Below are positions 24,185 to 36,880 of a DNA stretch of 64,000 bases, piece after piece. The notes beneath the pieces are model-generated. The model made no database searches. It saw only the letters and a list, made by a program, of their open reading frames with translations, and had not been told where the DNA came from. The position numbers and the translations under genes were made by a program. Every line of letters starts with the position of its first letter. Position 1 is the first letter of the stretch. This stretch comes from Taxillus chinensis (lineage: Eukaryota; Streptophyta; Magnoliopsida; Santalales; Loranthaceae), in the NCBI GenBank assembly GCA_023512835.1, contig CM042090.1:23898148-23962147 (forward strand), given 5' to 3'.

Positions 24185-27100
24185 TCAAAGAGACACAGCC
24201 AATGGACTCCTGACCATATGAGATCCATCACTCCAAGTGTACCATCCAAACCCGTACCCACCCCCGTACTTTTCCCTTATCGTCGCCTTGTTTCCAGCCT
24301 TCACCGTAATCGTGAAGCTCCTCTTCTCTCCCACCCGCTCGAACCGCAGCGCTGTCGGCGACACCGTCACTGAATATCCCTGCGGTGGCTTCACCGCCGA
24401 CAAGTACACGCTCTTGCCGTCGCCACCCACGTTGGTCACCGTCCTCCTCACCGACACGGTGCCGTTAAGCTTCGGAATCGCTAGGGATGGGTAATTGAGA
24501 TTGTTTGGTGCCGGAGGCGTTTTAGGACACTTGAACGACTTGTCCATGCCGTGCACACCTACGCTGCAGAGATAGAGGCGATAGTCTGGGTATGACGCGT
24601 CGTACACCAGCCCAGGGTCCGCCGCCTTTGCCGGCCGGAAGTGACCTGATCCAAACTGGAATGGGTCCGCTGGTTTGCCTGTCGAATCCGTCAGCAACGA
24701 TCCCATGTTGTTGCGCAGTCCAGCTGTTGCACAAAAAATTAATGCCCAAATTAAGAACTGAATACCCACGACCGGGAAAGAAATTAAGGAAACAGCAGCG
24801 TTGTGCAGCAATCAATATATAGAACAACAACCGACCGGTGCATTTTTAGTTACCGGTGGTCATGAGAGCGGATCTTATGGCCGCGGTGCTCCACGTTGGG
24901 TGGATGGCCTTGACGAGCGCGGCGGTGGCCGCGACATGAGGGCATGACATTGATGTGCCGGATAAAATGTTGTACGGGACGACCCTGTTGTCAGAGGACA
25001 ACTTTGATGGCGAATCCGCACCGGTCCATGCCGCCAATATGTTCACTCCTGGAGCCGTAATGTCGGGCTGCCCCATACACCAAACAGCAGAGATTTTCAT
25101 TAGGAAAATACATTAATTCTACGGCTAGAAGCCATGGACAACTGGACAAGGGTCTTCATCAGTGTCACAACTCCTTTTAAAACAAACACTTCAGTAACGT
25201 TTTATTGGGTATTGTATTATCATTGTCTTGGGCACTTCTTTCGCATATAGAGAATAGAGAGATGTTACCTTGAGAATGTATGGATCGACGACGTTTGGGC
25301 CTCTGCTGGAAAAGGAAGCCATGGTGGGTGCAGGCTTGGTGTGCAATTCCGTCTTTGCGGGGACAATGTTCGCCGTGGGGGCTGCGGTTGTGTTGATGTA
25401 TCCGAGGATTTTGATGGCATCACTAGAGCCCACACTGGTTGCCGGAAGCACATGTGCGTCCACCGTTATCATGTTTCCGTTAGCGGGAGAGTTTCCCAAG
25501 ATGAACCCAGCCGCCCCTGCCCTTTTTGCTTCCATGCCCTTTCCAATCCTTGTCCCATTTCCTCTCAAGCACAGCACAATCTTGCCTTTGGCCTTCTTGG
25601 GGGAGAGCGAGCCAGGCAGGCATTGTCTGTGTCACATCCACGCGTGCCCCCACAATTACAAATCAATCATAAAAACAAGAACAAACCCACCCATATATTA
25701 AAACTAACTACTAATTAACTACCAATATTCACGGTATATATATGCATACATTATCCGAACACACATGACACCCACACATGCACAAACAAGAATCGGGAAC
25801 ATCGTGCCAACACTTACCCAAAACCACTGACAAGACATGATAAGTACTAAGAGTGGTATATTTTATCTCACTTAGACCTGATATATATATATATATATAA
25901 GTACATATAAGTACATATAAGTCAATATGGACGTATTTATTCAATGGCAACCGACCCAAATTCTATCAGATTCAGTGGGAGAGATTGATTACCCCGCGAT
26001 ATATGTATGGGGAACATTTGGACCGACCACTGCCGCAGCATAAACCAACGGGTAATGCTTATTCTTCTCCAGCTTATATGGAGTAACCGTTTGTCCCTGC
26101 AAATTAGACAACAAAACATTAATCGCTTACAGAATAGAATAGGCACGCAGCGGTTTCGCTTAGCTAACTTAACGACTTGTTGGAGTTGAATTATTAAAAG
26201 CGAGTTTAAAATTTTTACTGGAATTCTCAGCCCGTTCCCGAGCACGACAGGCGAAGTAAACGTTCGATCGATGCTGCTCGCGCCGACGGTGATGATCCAG
26301 GGAGCAGGATTCGACAGAGTCGACGGCGCTGGTCCGTTGTTGGCGGCGCTGCAGACGGCCACAATGTCACGCTTGAGCGCGTGAAACGATCCGATTGCAA
26401 TGGCGTCATCGGTGTAATTGATTGGCTTAAGATTCCCAATGGACATGCTGAGAACGTGGACGCCGTCACCAATGGCGTCGTCGATGGCGGCGAGCATGTC
26501 CTCCGTGAAGCACGTGTTTCCGTCGGTCTTTGAAGCGCCTGGGATGGCCCAGCAGGCTTTGTAGATGGCGAGGTGGGCGAGCGGGGCGCCGCCGGATGCC
26601 ATGCCAGCCCCCAAGCCCCCCGGGAGGGAGGCGTGACGCACGCGCCGACCGCCAACGGTGGAGGATGTGTGGGTGCCGTGGCCGTCCATGTCACGTGGGG
26701 ATAGGTAGTCGATGGTTCGGTTTAGAGGCCCATAATAAGCCTCGTAGCCCTTGATGTAGTATCGAGCTCCAATCAACTTCCTACAAAATAAATAATATTG
26801 TACAAAAGTTTGGAAAAATCTAATGTCAAACCTTGCGACGAAATTTGCTTGAATAAACGATTGGCTAGTTATGTGTTACAATCGATTGGTTATAGGATAG
26901 TCTGTAAGTTTAGATCTATATCAAGCATACTTTTGGTTGGTACTTTCTCCAATGTGACTGTAACACACTTTTCTCATGTGACAATGTGGATGATATATGA
27001 AAAATCGTGTAAGGTAAAACATTAAGAACAAAATGAACATCATGAGTGGAAACACAATCCGCTCTGATACCATATTAGAATCCAACATTAACATCCTAAA

Positions 27101-29050
27101 ACCAATTGGCTATAGGAAAGACTACTCTTAAATCTATATTAAGCATACTTAATTGGTCACTTTCTCCGCTCCGTTGAGAGACTAACAATTATTAATACTA
27201 TTTCTATTAGTAACCAAGATTAATACAACTTGATGGTTTTCATAATGGTATCCAATGATACTGAAGGACCATCAGATTAGGGATGACAATTCTGTCCCGC
27301 CCCGCCCCGACCCGGGCTCTTTTTCCTTGCCCGCCCCGCCCCGATGAGATAACGGGGCGGTCACGGGTACTGGCCGCCCCGTCCCGATCCGGCATTTTAA
27401 CAGTTTTTTTAAGAGCTTTATCTTTAAATACCCGTCCCGCCCCGCCCCGTGACCGCCCCGACCCGCCGCACTGATTTGTCCCGCCCCGCCCCAAACTCAT
27501 CCGGGGCATGCTCGGGTCACCCACTACCCGATCCCGACCCGCCCCGTTGCCATCCCTACATTAGATGCATCAATCTCACGTATATAATTGTGTTGTGGGG
27601 GTCACATCATTATTAGCATCGACCATAGAGTATACTAGAAACAAAACTTTTGGCATGGGAATGAGAGAGTGCTCGGAAGTCACAAGGCCCAAAGGGAACA
27701 AACCAAAAAGCATTAAAAAACAGTAACATCCACTCAAAATTCCTACTTTATTCCTGTTTACAAATGTCTACGGCAGGCGTCGGAACTTGGAAGAAAGAAC
27801 AAATAGAACTAGTAGGTGCGGACCGTGCGGTAGTAGTCGCTCTGGTAAAGCAAAACTAAGTTGGGTGGTCTGAATTAGTTGAAGCATCATATTGATGCAT
27901 GTGTATTTAGACAGTTCATGCAAAAAGAAAAAAGGTAACCTTTTTCTTTCCAACCGGTAAGTTTTACAAGAGTTGACGTACCTGTTACAGTGAGATGAAT
28001 TAAAGGCGTCTCCAGTTTGGCAAATACCTTTCCATGATTCGGGGATAGGCCTCATGCCTTTGTCACGGAAGCTCTTTGACTCCGGCCACACACCTGAACA
28101 ATTTACACCCACACAACACCCAATCAGACACCTTATCACAGAGATCAGTAACACAGTGTCAGCATAGCCTCGCTCCCGATCTCTACATAAGCTGACAAAG
28201 GTGAGTCACGTGAAACTCAACCAAAATACGCGTCAAAACAAACGCTCAACACGAGATTGTATAGGCTCCATACACTAGATTAAAAATAATATGTAGTAGC
28301 GAGTAGAAGTATTATCAATTATATTAACTATGTACCGCTGTCCAAAAGCCCAACAATCACTTGTTTGCCGAATTTGGCCTTGAGGAGAGTGGCTTCTCCG
28401 GCAGTGTTTGGCTTCAAGGAGACGCGCGATCTTCCCACGTTTAAGCCGGAGAAGTCCCACGACCTCGTTGTCTGCAGTGAATACTCCTGGCTCGGAAACA
28501 CCGACAGGACTTGAGGCAACTCTGTACATACGAAAAATAGCAAACATCTCTGACTGTCAATTCGAGTTATTTATGTAAGAGTTCGAGTCTCACCACTCAC
28601 CGATAGGTTCGATCGTTAATCTTTATATATATATATATATATATCATAATAATAATAATAAGACACATACGGGAGAGCTTAGACGCTTGGAGTGGAGTGA
28701 GGAGTGCAGCGAAGCCATTGATGGAGTTCTTGTAGCTGTAGATTAGCGAGGCTCTGGCTTCATCTACGGTGTCTTTGACGGAGGCGAGGTACGAGGTGTG
28801 GGTTGCTTCTATCTCGTGGTGTGCTTGCTCGCTGCTGTGCTCCCCAAAGTACACTATGTGCACCTGCTATCACCGCCGTCAAAATTAATTTCATAATCAA
28901 TGAATTTAAATAATCAAATTACAATTGATAATCGTTTTTAAATTATTCAATTTAATTATTAGCCGTTACCTTTGGTTTTTCTTGCAGGCCAAAGATGGAG
29001 ATGGGAAAGAAGAGAAGCAGGAAGACTATGGGCGCCGTGACTCCGCCCAT
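24185..29050 (-). CDS. SBT5.6: Subtilisin-like serine protease, SBT5.6-type (copy SBT-B)
   Basis: Close paralogue of the protease at 309-6996 with identical exon structure. Exons on the minus strand: 29050-28970, 28863-28671, 28521-28336, 28093-27982, 26780-26219, 26096-25993, 25626-25269, 25067-24854, 24723-24185. The total is 2349 nt (782 aa plus stop). Lengths match SBT-A exon for exon, except the last exon is 6 nt shorter (GVHGMDK versus GVRIHGIDK), so the frame is kept and both look intact. Same domains: signal peptide, I9 propeptide, S8 catalytic domain with PA insertion, Fn3-like end. Catalytic residues are present: DSG, GHGTHT, SAANNGP and GTSMSCPHV. Two changes sit in catalytic blocks: DTG to DSG (common in plant subtilases) and SAGNN to SAANN beside the oxyanion Asn (unusual). 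Intron 4 carries a TRIM-like element and a GC-rich MITE. Confidence 0.9.
26874..27187 (-). mobile_element. TRIM-like miniature LTR retrotransposon in SBT-B intron 4
   Basis: On the minus strand: a 5' LTR (27187-27073, starting TGTTAGTCTC) is followed at once by the primer binding site TGGTATCAGAGCGG (27072-27059, complementary to the 3' end of initiator Met-tRNA). A non-coding centre of about 93 bp follows, then a 3' LTR (26965-26874, starting TGTTACAGTC and ending GTAACA). The LTRs share blocks such as AGTATGCTT and ATATAGAT and are diverged. At about 314 bp with no coding capacity it fits a terminal-repeat retrotransposon in miniature. SBT-A lacks it. No clean target duplication seen. Confidence 0.65.
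27278..27558. mobile_element. GC-rich hAT-type MITE in SBT-B intron 4
   Basis: A 281-bp element. The ends TAGGGATGACAA and TTGCCATCCCTA are inverted repeats and the body is made of CCCCG-rich runs. Flanking 8-bp repeats: CATCAGAT (27270-27277) and CATTAGAT (27559-27566). The SBT-A intron has the unoccupied site with one CATCAGAT (3215-3222). The 8-bp duplication supports the hAT group. It has no coding sequence. Confidence 0.85.
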
Positions 29051-29113
29051 CACTGTGGAAGAGAAGAGACCCTGGAAAAAGTGTTTACCGCTTGGGCTTG
29101 GTGGGGTGTGTGT

Positions 29114-29120
29114 CTTTATA
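29114..29120 (-). promoter_or_regulatory. Candidate TATA box of SBT-B
   Basis: TATAAAG on the minus strand, about 64 nt upstream of the start codon, aligned with TATAAATA of SBT-A. Confidence 0.4.
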
Positions 29121-32100
29121 TTTGTTCTTTTCAGTTATGGATAACTATTATCGTAATTAAAACAATTACGAATTGTATATAATACATATTGCTTGATATA
29201 CAGGAATTCTTAAATTCACTCTCGTATATCTTCATTGACATAATGGTAAAATGACTTTAAAACCCTCACAATAATAACCAATAATAAGGACAACAATTGT
29301 TTTTATAATTTTTGTTTAACAATACTAGTTTAGGATACACATTTTTAGGCAAGTGTTAGTTATTTTTATGAAAATATCGTAATTGAATAATTTGTGAAAT
29401 AATTTTTATTAGTTTCAACTTTATAAAAGGTTTGAAATTTATTTCTCAATTCTTTGAAGTATGCTAATTTAGATGACTTAATGTCAAATGTAGATTCAAC
29501 CTTTTCAGGTGACTCTAGGATTTTTTGTTAGGGTATTCAATATTTATTACGAAAATTGAATATAATATTATATTAGACTACAAGTGTCAAACTGATAATA
29601 AGTAGAAATATAATACTAGGTAGTTAAGCAAATCGATTAAATATTACGAACATCAAACACTAGATATTCATACATTTTAAAACTTTCTAAATTAAAAGTC
29701 TAATAATTAAAATTCCAATTAAATTTATTGATCGCATAATATTAAATAACTAATTATCAAAAAATAATGCAAAAACAAAACTAGAATTGAAAAAAAGACT
29801 AAGTAATGAAGTCAATACCAACCGTCTTGAAGTCCAATACAAATTGTTTGAACAGAGAGATAATTATCGGTCAAAAGTAAAATTATACTACTCTAATCGA
29901 AAATTTAGAACAGATTATTTGACGCTAGCTAGCCAATGCAAGTAACAAAGTAGATTTGAATACTCTCATAATATTTAACTAATCAAACAACCAATAATCT
30001 TAATTTTTTAATATTAAATTAAATTATTTATTTATTATTATCTAAAGGAGCGGGCCAGGCCAAAGTGTGCAACTGCACACCCTCACGTACACGTAGTGCC
30101 ACCCATGCTACTGAACTTTGTCAAATAGACAATCTTGAAGGAAACAAACAATCTTGAAGTTTATTAGAGCACTTCGGAGAAAAACAAATGACTTTAAAAG
30201 ACCATAAAGTTTTGAACTTTTTTAACTTAAAATAAAAAGCTTTCAAGAATCAATATTCTTACAAGAAAACTTTTAATTTAAATGATTTCAAATAAGAAGG
30301 TTTCAGAGTTTGTTAACACAAGCTAAAATTAGAAAGTTTTAAAGTTAAAATCATTAAACTTCTAAGAGCAAGAGGAGTTTCATTAGATGACTTTAAAATT
30401 AGAAGGGTCTTATAAAAACATGGTGCAATTAGAACGCTTTGGATATTAGAACGATGTTATCCTACTTAAAGATATTAGAAGACTTTAAAGCGTAAGGCGG
30501 ATTTGATATCATAAGACCTTACATTTTAGATATCAAAATGATATTATCCTATTTAAACATATAATACGATTTTAAGGCATATAGGTTTGATATTAAAAGA
30601 TCTTATACTTTGAATATTAGAACAACGTTGTCTGATTTAATGATATTAAAAAGACTTGAAGTATTAAAGTAAATCAAATTGATTTGAAATGAAAATACTT
30701 TAAAGTAACAAAACTAATTTGAAATCAAAAGACTTTAAAGTATCAAAAAGACTTGATATCGAAAGACTTTAAAGTAAATCAGACAAGTTGGAAGAATTAA
30801 AGTACTTTAAAATACTTTCATATTTAAACAAGATTAATAATTAGAAATACAAGGTTAACAAGTTATTGACTAATGTTTTGAATAATAGAAGGATGAGTTC
30901 TTACAATGTTGATAAAATGACAAAGTTGTCGATGTTAAATGCGTAACCCTAATATGAAAATGAGACGATTAGGACAACAAAAAGTAGTCATATAAAAAGA
31001 AAAGGAATTCTGAGTTGACTAAGCAGTGACAAGTAAGAGAAGAATTACATAGAAATCATATCTCTTCAAAAGAGATAACAAACATTCTCAACAATCAAAG
31101 TGAGGCTAAAGTGAAACAGATAATAACAAGCAAATAGAAAATGAATAGGAAAGAGTAATAGATACAATAAGTGGAATGCATCATATTATCATGTATTAGC
31201 TTTGTAGTTATTATAGAGAGTGAAGAAAGAAAAAGTGTGTTTAATCAAACCACATATATCTTGTGTGTTTTCATTCTTGCATTTAATTTATGATGTGTTG
31301 CATAATATGTGAATTAAAGCGCTTAAAAAATCAAAAACCATCAACCAATTAGTTTAAAAGGAGATCTTTATCAAACATTGGAGTTATGCTAAATAATGTA
31401 TCTAAAAAATTAATAGAATTGATCTGAAAAAGATATCAGTCATCAATTATTTAACTTAAATGTTTAAAGAACACATATCTTTAGTTAAGGCTAAAAGTTT
31501 TATAGTTATAAAAGATTTTAAAGAACACAAAGCTTAGTTTGTGCTAATAAAGGAATTGAATTTTAAGTATTTAATGATTCACTTTGAATACTTTGAACTA
31601 AAAGCTAATGATTCATATAAGTGTCATTCTTGGGGATTTCACTTTTTTTATTTTGATTTTACTGGTACAAATATGTATAAAAGTAATAATTGTAAATTAT
31701 TAAGAAAACAATAATTTGAATTCTTAAATTAATATAAGGATATTAATACTATTCTACACAACAAAATCTAAATTTTATAAATGAGTACCAAAAGTTTAAA
31801 ATGACAATTTAATAATATATAATTCTACGATGAGCAAAGACATAATAATTTTGGATTTTTTCTCTAAATCACCACAGTAGTTTAAAGTTTTAGTTAGGGT
31901 TATTTAAATATTCAATTTTTTGTTATTTAAGATAATTTACTTATATAATAGCTAGAAGTTAATTAAATAAATATTCATTTTGTAAATTTAAATGTTCATT
32001 AATAATTAGTTAGGTTTAATATAATATTAAATAAATAAAAATATTTTAAAGTATTTTTGACAAGCCTATTATAAATATTTTTTATTTTTTGAAAAAGTTC

Positions 32101-32389
32101 AAATCAGGGTTATTTGAATATATATTCTATATAACTAATCCAAGCATATATGGCCTCAAAACTATGACTGACATGGATGACTGTATTTATCTGTATAATG
32201 ATTGACGTCATTATAGTTATCACTGATTACACAATCCGAGTAATACATATATAGCATTACTCTCTAAGGATTATTACAATTGAAAGTGTTTGTTTATTCA
32301 TCTCAACTATTATTCGCATTTGAATACTCATAAGGTTGGGTAAATATTTGGGAAGATAAATTTATCTTTTATTATCCGTATGATTTATT
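29121..32389. other. SBT-B upstream region, no gene recognised
   Basis: The first 280 bp match the SBT-A upstream region. About 29400-32390 has no counterpart there and is AT-rich, without a coding frame over 60 codons. It is either an insertion in this copy or a loss from the other. It includes the degenerate tandem repeat at 30441-30700. Confidence 0.5.
30441..30700. repeat. Degenerate tandem repeat, ~85-bp period
   Basis: Units start near 30441, 30529 and 30612, with shared pieces GATATTAGAACGATGTTATC, TTAAAGATATTA and 'GACTTTAAAG'. The GACTTTAAAG word keeps recurring in the flanks (30170-30830). It has no coding potential. Confidence 0.6.
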
Positions 32390-34141
32390 GCATTTTTGAC
32401 TAATTAATAATTTTATTTATATTAAGCGGATCACAAATTTGATTCAAGATTTATATTTTAACAATAAATTTTATTAAAAAATTTATATTTTAATGACCGG
32501 CAAATTAAATTTGACTAACCGTTAACTGGATATTTTTTATTTTATAAAATTTTTAGTCAATAGATAAATTTCGAATATAATTTGTGATTAATATTATTTT
32601 ATATAAATAAATTTTTTAAAATATTTAATTATTTTATCGAAAGTTCGTATTATTGGGATACACCATACAATATATAAAATTTTAAAAGGTATTTTTAAAG
32701 ATATATTTGGCTAATTAATAAAATTAATCTCAAGTTAAATTACCAAAAATCGTTACTTGACAATTCAAAGTCGGATAGACTTCAGGTACGACCTGACCCA
32801 ATTTTGTTTCATATATATATATATTAGTTTATGGATAATTATGAGAAAACTTGACATGCTAACAGACGTAACCACACATGCTATGCCAGCACTGTAAGAT
32901 CCACCTGTAATCCTGTATGTTTGAAAGTTACAGTGAATTATATATATTGATACAAATAACTATTGGCCCAGCTGGTATTCTTTTTCTATCATTATAATTC
33001 AATGAATTGTATATATATATATATATATATCATTGGAGTTTGGAATGAATGGGAATTTCTTAAATATGACCTGAAGACGTCAAATTAGAGGGAATTCGAA
33101 ATTACTTCGATAAGCCGCCTTTAGTTTTCAATAAATTAAATTTATAAATATACATATATATATATATCTATATATATTTAAGGGCTCTTCACCATGTATT
33201 ATATTTAGGGGCTGTAACAATATAATGCAGTAACAAAGGCTCTTGTACGATTCTTTAAAAACTCTCTGCAACAACGTATTTTCTTGAAGAGTTGTATTAA
33301 ATTCTCAAAAACGGGAACAAAAGATATGTCATATAAAGTGGACAGTTACGAAAACATGTGAATAGTTATGCTAGGTAAGTTGGTTGATTACATAATAGGT
33401 AAGTGGGTAAGGACGATACTAAACTTGTACAACGTCTCTCCAATTAAGCCTCTGTAGTATGCGAACGATGCTTAGCACTGTGGTCCCCTCTCCCCTTTCT
33501 CGCTTCAGATAAGTAATTAAGTAGACACAGGCACCACACAGCTCGTGGTGTCAGGCAGTCTAGGAATGTATGTGATGGGTATAGTATTACCATCTTGACC
33601 GCTATCTGAAGTTGTGCTTCACCTCGCTTAATTGCGATAAATTTAGTTCACTCTCATAAATAGCGAGATAGATATTAATTGTGATTAAATCTCTCCAATT
33701 GAGCTTTTCTGACGGGATTATCGGCCGCTTAATTATAAATAGTCATAAACAATCATATGTCTCTCTTTAATTAAAGTCCACCTTTATCACCACAAAATGT
33801 CTTACAACATGAAACGAGATTTGAACCAAGTCCAAATCGATCTAGACTTATATACATCTATTGCACCCACAAGGAAGCTAATAAAATCTGTATCTGAAGA
33901 TCAGGTAGGGAAACTTGAGACATGCAACAAATAATCTCACTACGGTTAGCATAAATGTATGTCTCAGCTCATCATACTGCAAAGAAAAAATTGTCAATGT
34001 CCGTGTTTTCCGGTTCATATGAACTATGGATCAATTCTCCGTAAGGTTCAAGGCCCAAAAGGAGCATAATAATGACTTGTATGTTGTCTGTCGCACAATA
34101 TTGGAATTTGAGTGCATGTAAGCAATATAGTCATCTCCATT
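32390..34141. other. SBT-B upstream arm matching SBT-A
   Basis: Collinear with 7932-10680, 11765-11911 and 17028-17590. It is the less interrupted version of the duplicated arm. No gene. Confidence 0.6.
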
Positions 34142-36119
34142 TGTTGGGAAATTGTGTCCCATAAAAAAGGTAAGCAGCTTCACAATAGATGCCCAAAAAT
34201 GTCACAACGCGTTTTAAACTTGAGAGGTATGCCCAACTCCGGAGAAGAATGTTACATGGATCGGACATAGTGTCTTGACCGGATCCTAACAAATTGGTAT
34301 CAAACTGTTGCCTCTGAACCCATTAGAGCAGGATGGAATTACACACTATGAAGATCGATAAATTACCGGCAAAATTAATTGGTCCGTGGCGTATTAAGAC
34401 CGTTCATTATTGAAACGCAAGGGATTTGGGCTCCGCTTTGCCGAGAAACAATCTGCGCCGTGAGAATCTATTTTGGCGTCATGGAGGAGAAAACGGACAT
34501 CCGTCTGTTTGTCGATGAAATTATTTGTAAGTAGCGATAAGGATGCAGTCCGTGGCTGAAATTGAGGTTCTCATGACAAATCTTCAACGAATAAGTTGCT
34601 ATTAAAGCAACGGGTGCTCTCCGAATGGATGAAGGTAAATTCTTAAAAGATCACCTCGATGATTTGAATTCAATTTTGATGGATTTCGGAATGTGGATGT
34701 CAAACTCGATGACGAGGATGCTTCCTATATTACTTGTTTCTTTACCTCCTTGTATGAATTTTGTGAATTCATTTGTTGTTGAAAAGAAACAATCAGCTTT
34801 GAAGAAGTCGTCAACCATACCCGTGAGCTCACGGCTTACGAACTAGTTCGATAATTCTAGTGGCCTGGTTGTGAAATTCGAGAAGTTCAGGAGTCATCGC
34901 CATATAAGAATAACAAAGTAGAGGTAATATCAATCACCAAGATATTTGTAACCACGCCGAACGTGGACATTGGAAAAATCGGTGTCCAAAGAAAGCCGCC
35001 AAGGGAACAATGCAAAAGAAAAGGTCCTCGCATGGATGGATACCTCATTTGAATCGATTTGGTTTTGATTGCTTAAATCGGTCTCACCCGATAAATACAT
35101 GGGTGATGGCAGTTGTTTTATCATATGACTCCAACCAGTGGTTCTCAACGAATGAGAAAATCGAGGTGGAAACGTCATTATGGGCAATGATACCGTGTGC
35201 GAGCAATAGGTATTGGATCACCTAGATTCAGATGCATGATGGTGTCGTCGAACACTCACTAATGTTCGACATGTTCCACAATGAAGAATAACTATATCCT
35301 TGGGTACTGGATCGGTTAGCGCGCAAGGTTCTTTGAAGGTCGAGTCTTGAAGGTAATTAGCGGTTCCCTTGTAGAATGATAGAAGTTAAGCAAAATACTC
35401 TATACATTCTCCAAGGAACTTGCCCGTAGTTGTATCATCTTCTTATTCATCAGGCCAAATTGTGGCATATCTCTTGGACAAACTGTGAAAAGGAGATGAT
35501 AGTTCAAGGCGCGGTTTCTTGAAGGCCATCTAACTATTGTTTTGGGTCGACTCTTGTGTATTTGAAAAGCTTCGATTCGGTTTAAAGTGTCTTGGATGGA
35601 GAGGTCCATACGGTTATGCCTTCGAGAAAGTGTTCGTTGTCGAGGTATCTTACGCCATCGGGCTCGTAAACAACAAGGCTGAATATATGGCATTGACAAC
35701 AAAAATAAGACATTTGGTGAATGGATTGAAATGATTTGGGGTTCTGCAAGCCTAGCAACCTGTGTTTTGTGATAACTTAAGTGCTATCTCTGGAAAAGAT
35801 CGGTCATCATGAGAGGACTAAACACTTGATGTCGAATATCACTTCATTTGTAATGAAAGAAGAATCGGGTAAGAAAGTTGGCACCGAGGATAACCCAGGT
35901 TGATATGTTTACTCAATCGGTTCACCGGACAAGTTTAAGCATTGTCTTGACTTGCTCAATGTCTAGGCTCGATTTAGCCCGTGGCGGGCTGTGTAAGGAT
36001 GCCAGGTTTATCACTATCTTCGTTTTTTGTTGAGGAGTTGTTTGTTGGCTTTACGTCAAGGTGAGATTTGTGAAGTTGCCGTAAAAGTAAAGAAGAAAGA
36101 AAAGGAAAGTATGTGATAT

Positions 36120-36164
<45 letters not shown>

Positions 36165-36880
36165 TGCCGTATTTTTTGTGTGCGGTGAGGAGAGAGGAAA
36201 AATAAAACCTAGCGTTGTACCCTTATATATATCAGCGCCGAACTCTCTCTTGGTTGCACACCATCGACCCACCCTAATACACAACGCCGATCTCTCTCTT
36301 CTCTTTGTAAGGCTGCGCGCGACTGGTCTCCCACTCCCGTGGGGTCCTGGACGTAGCACGAATCCCCCCCGTGGATGTCCGTGAATCGTGCCACTAAGAA
36401 ACGTCCCGCCAGCACCACGCTGCTCGGGTCTATTTGATATAGTGAATTATTTTGCCCCCTTCCCCGGTAAATGTCCGATTAATGTGTTCTGTTTGTGGTG
36501 TGATTTTCTATTTCCGTTTTCTTTGCGAATATTCCTAACAAATTGGTATCGAGCTTTAAAACGCATCGGTGTTACATTATATGAAAGTCTTATCGTTGTC
36601 TTCTTATAATATGCCTTAACTTTCGTGATGTCCTTGAATGATGTGGGACAAACATGTCCAACAATCTCTCCCTTTGTCATAGGTACGCTAGCCTATGGTA
36701 GTTCGATATGTGCCTAAGTCAAAAAATTGGTCCATATCGAAGAAAAAATTAAGCCAGAAGTTTAATATGCCAAAAATGTCTAAACCTTTTAAAGCACTCC
36801 ATTAACGGCCCAAGCGGACATTATTGTGACTTTCATTCACTTTGTCTCCTAAAACATCTAACCATTTAATAAAAGGTGGC
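34142..36880 (+). mobile_element. Decayed, deleted Ty1/copia retrotransposon inserted in the duplicated arm
   Basis: An LTR-like start TGTTGGGAAATTGTGTCCC (34142) and end CCTAACA (34291) are followed by a Met-tRNA primer binding site TGGTATCA (34295). Downstream, in broken frames: gag (FLKDHLDDLNSILMDF, 34640-34690), a CCHC knuckle (around 34945-34990, GHWKNRCPK), the protease/GAG-pre-integrase boundary (35090-35260), RNase H (NNKAEYMAL, HHERTKH) and the C-terminal EDNPG and FKHCLDLLNV (to about 35968). Integrase and RT are deleted. A second LTR end plus PBS (CCTAACA then TTGGTATCGAGC) occurs at 36534-36554, so two element copies or a recombined structure are joined. Sequence matching the SBT-A arm resumes at 36881. 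Confidence 0.75.
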
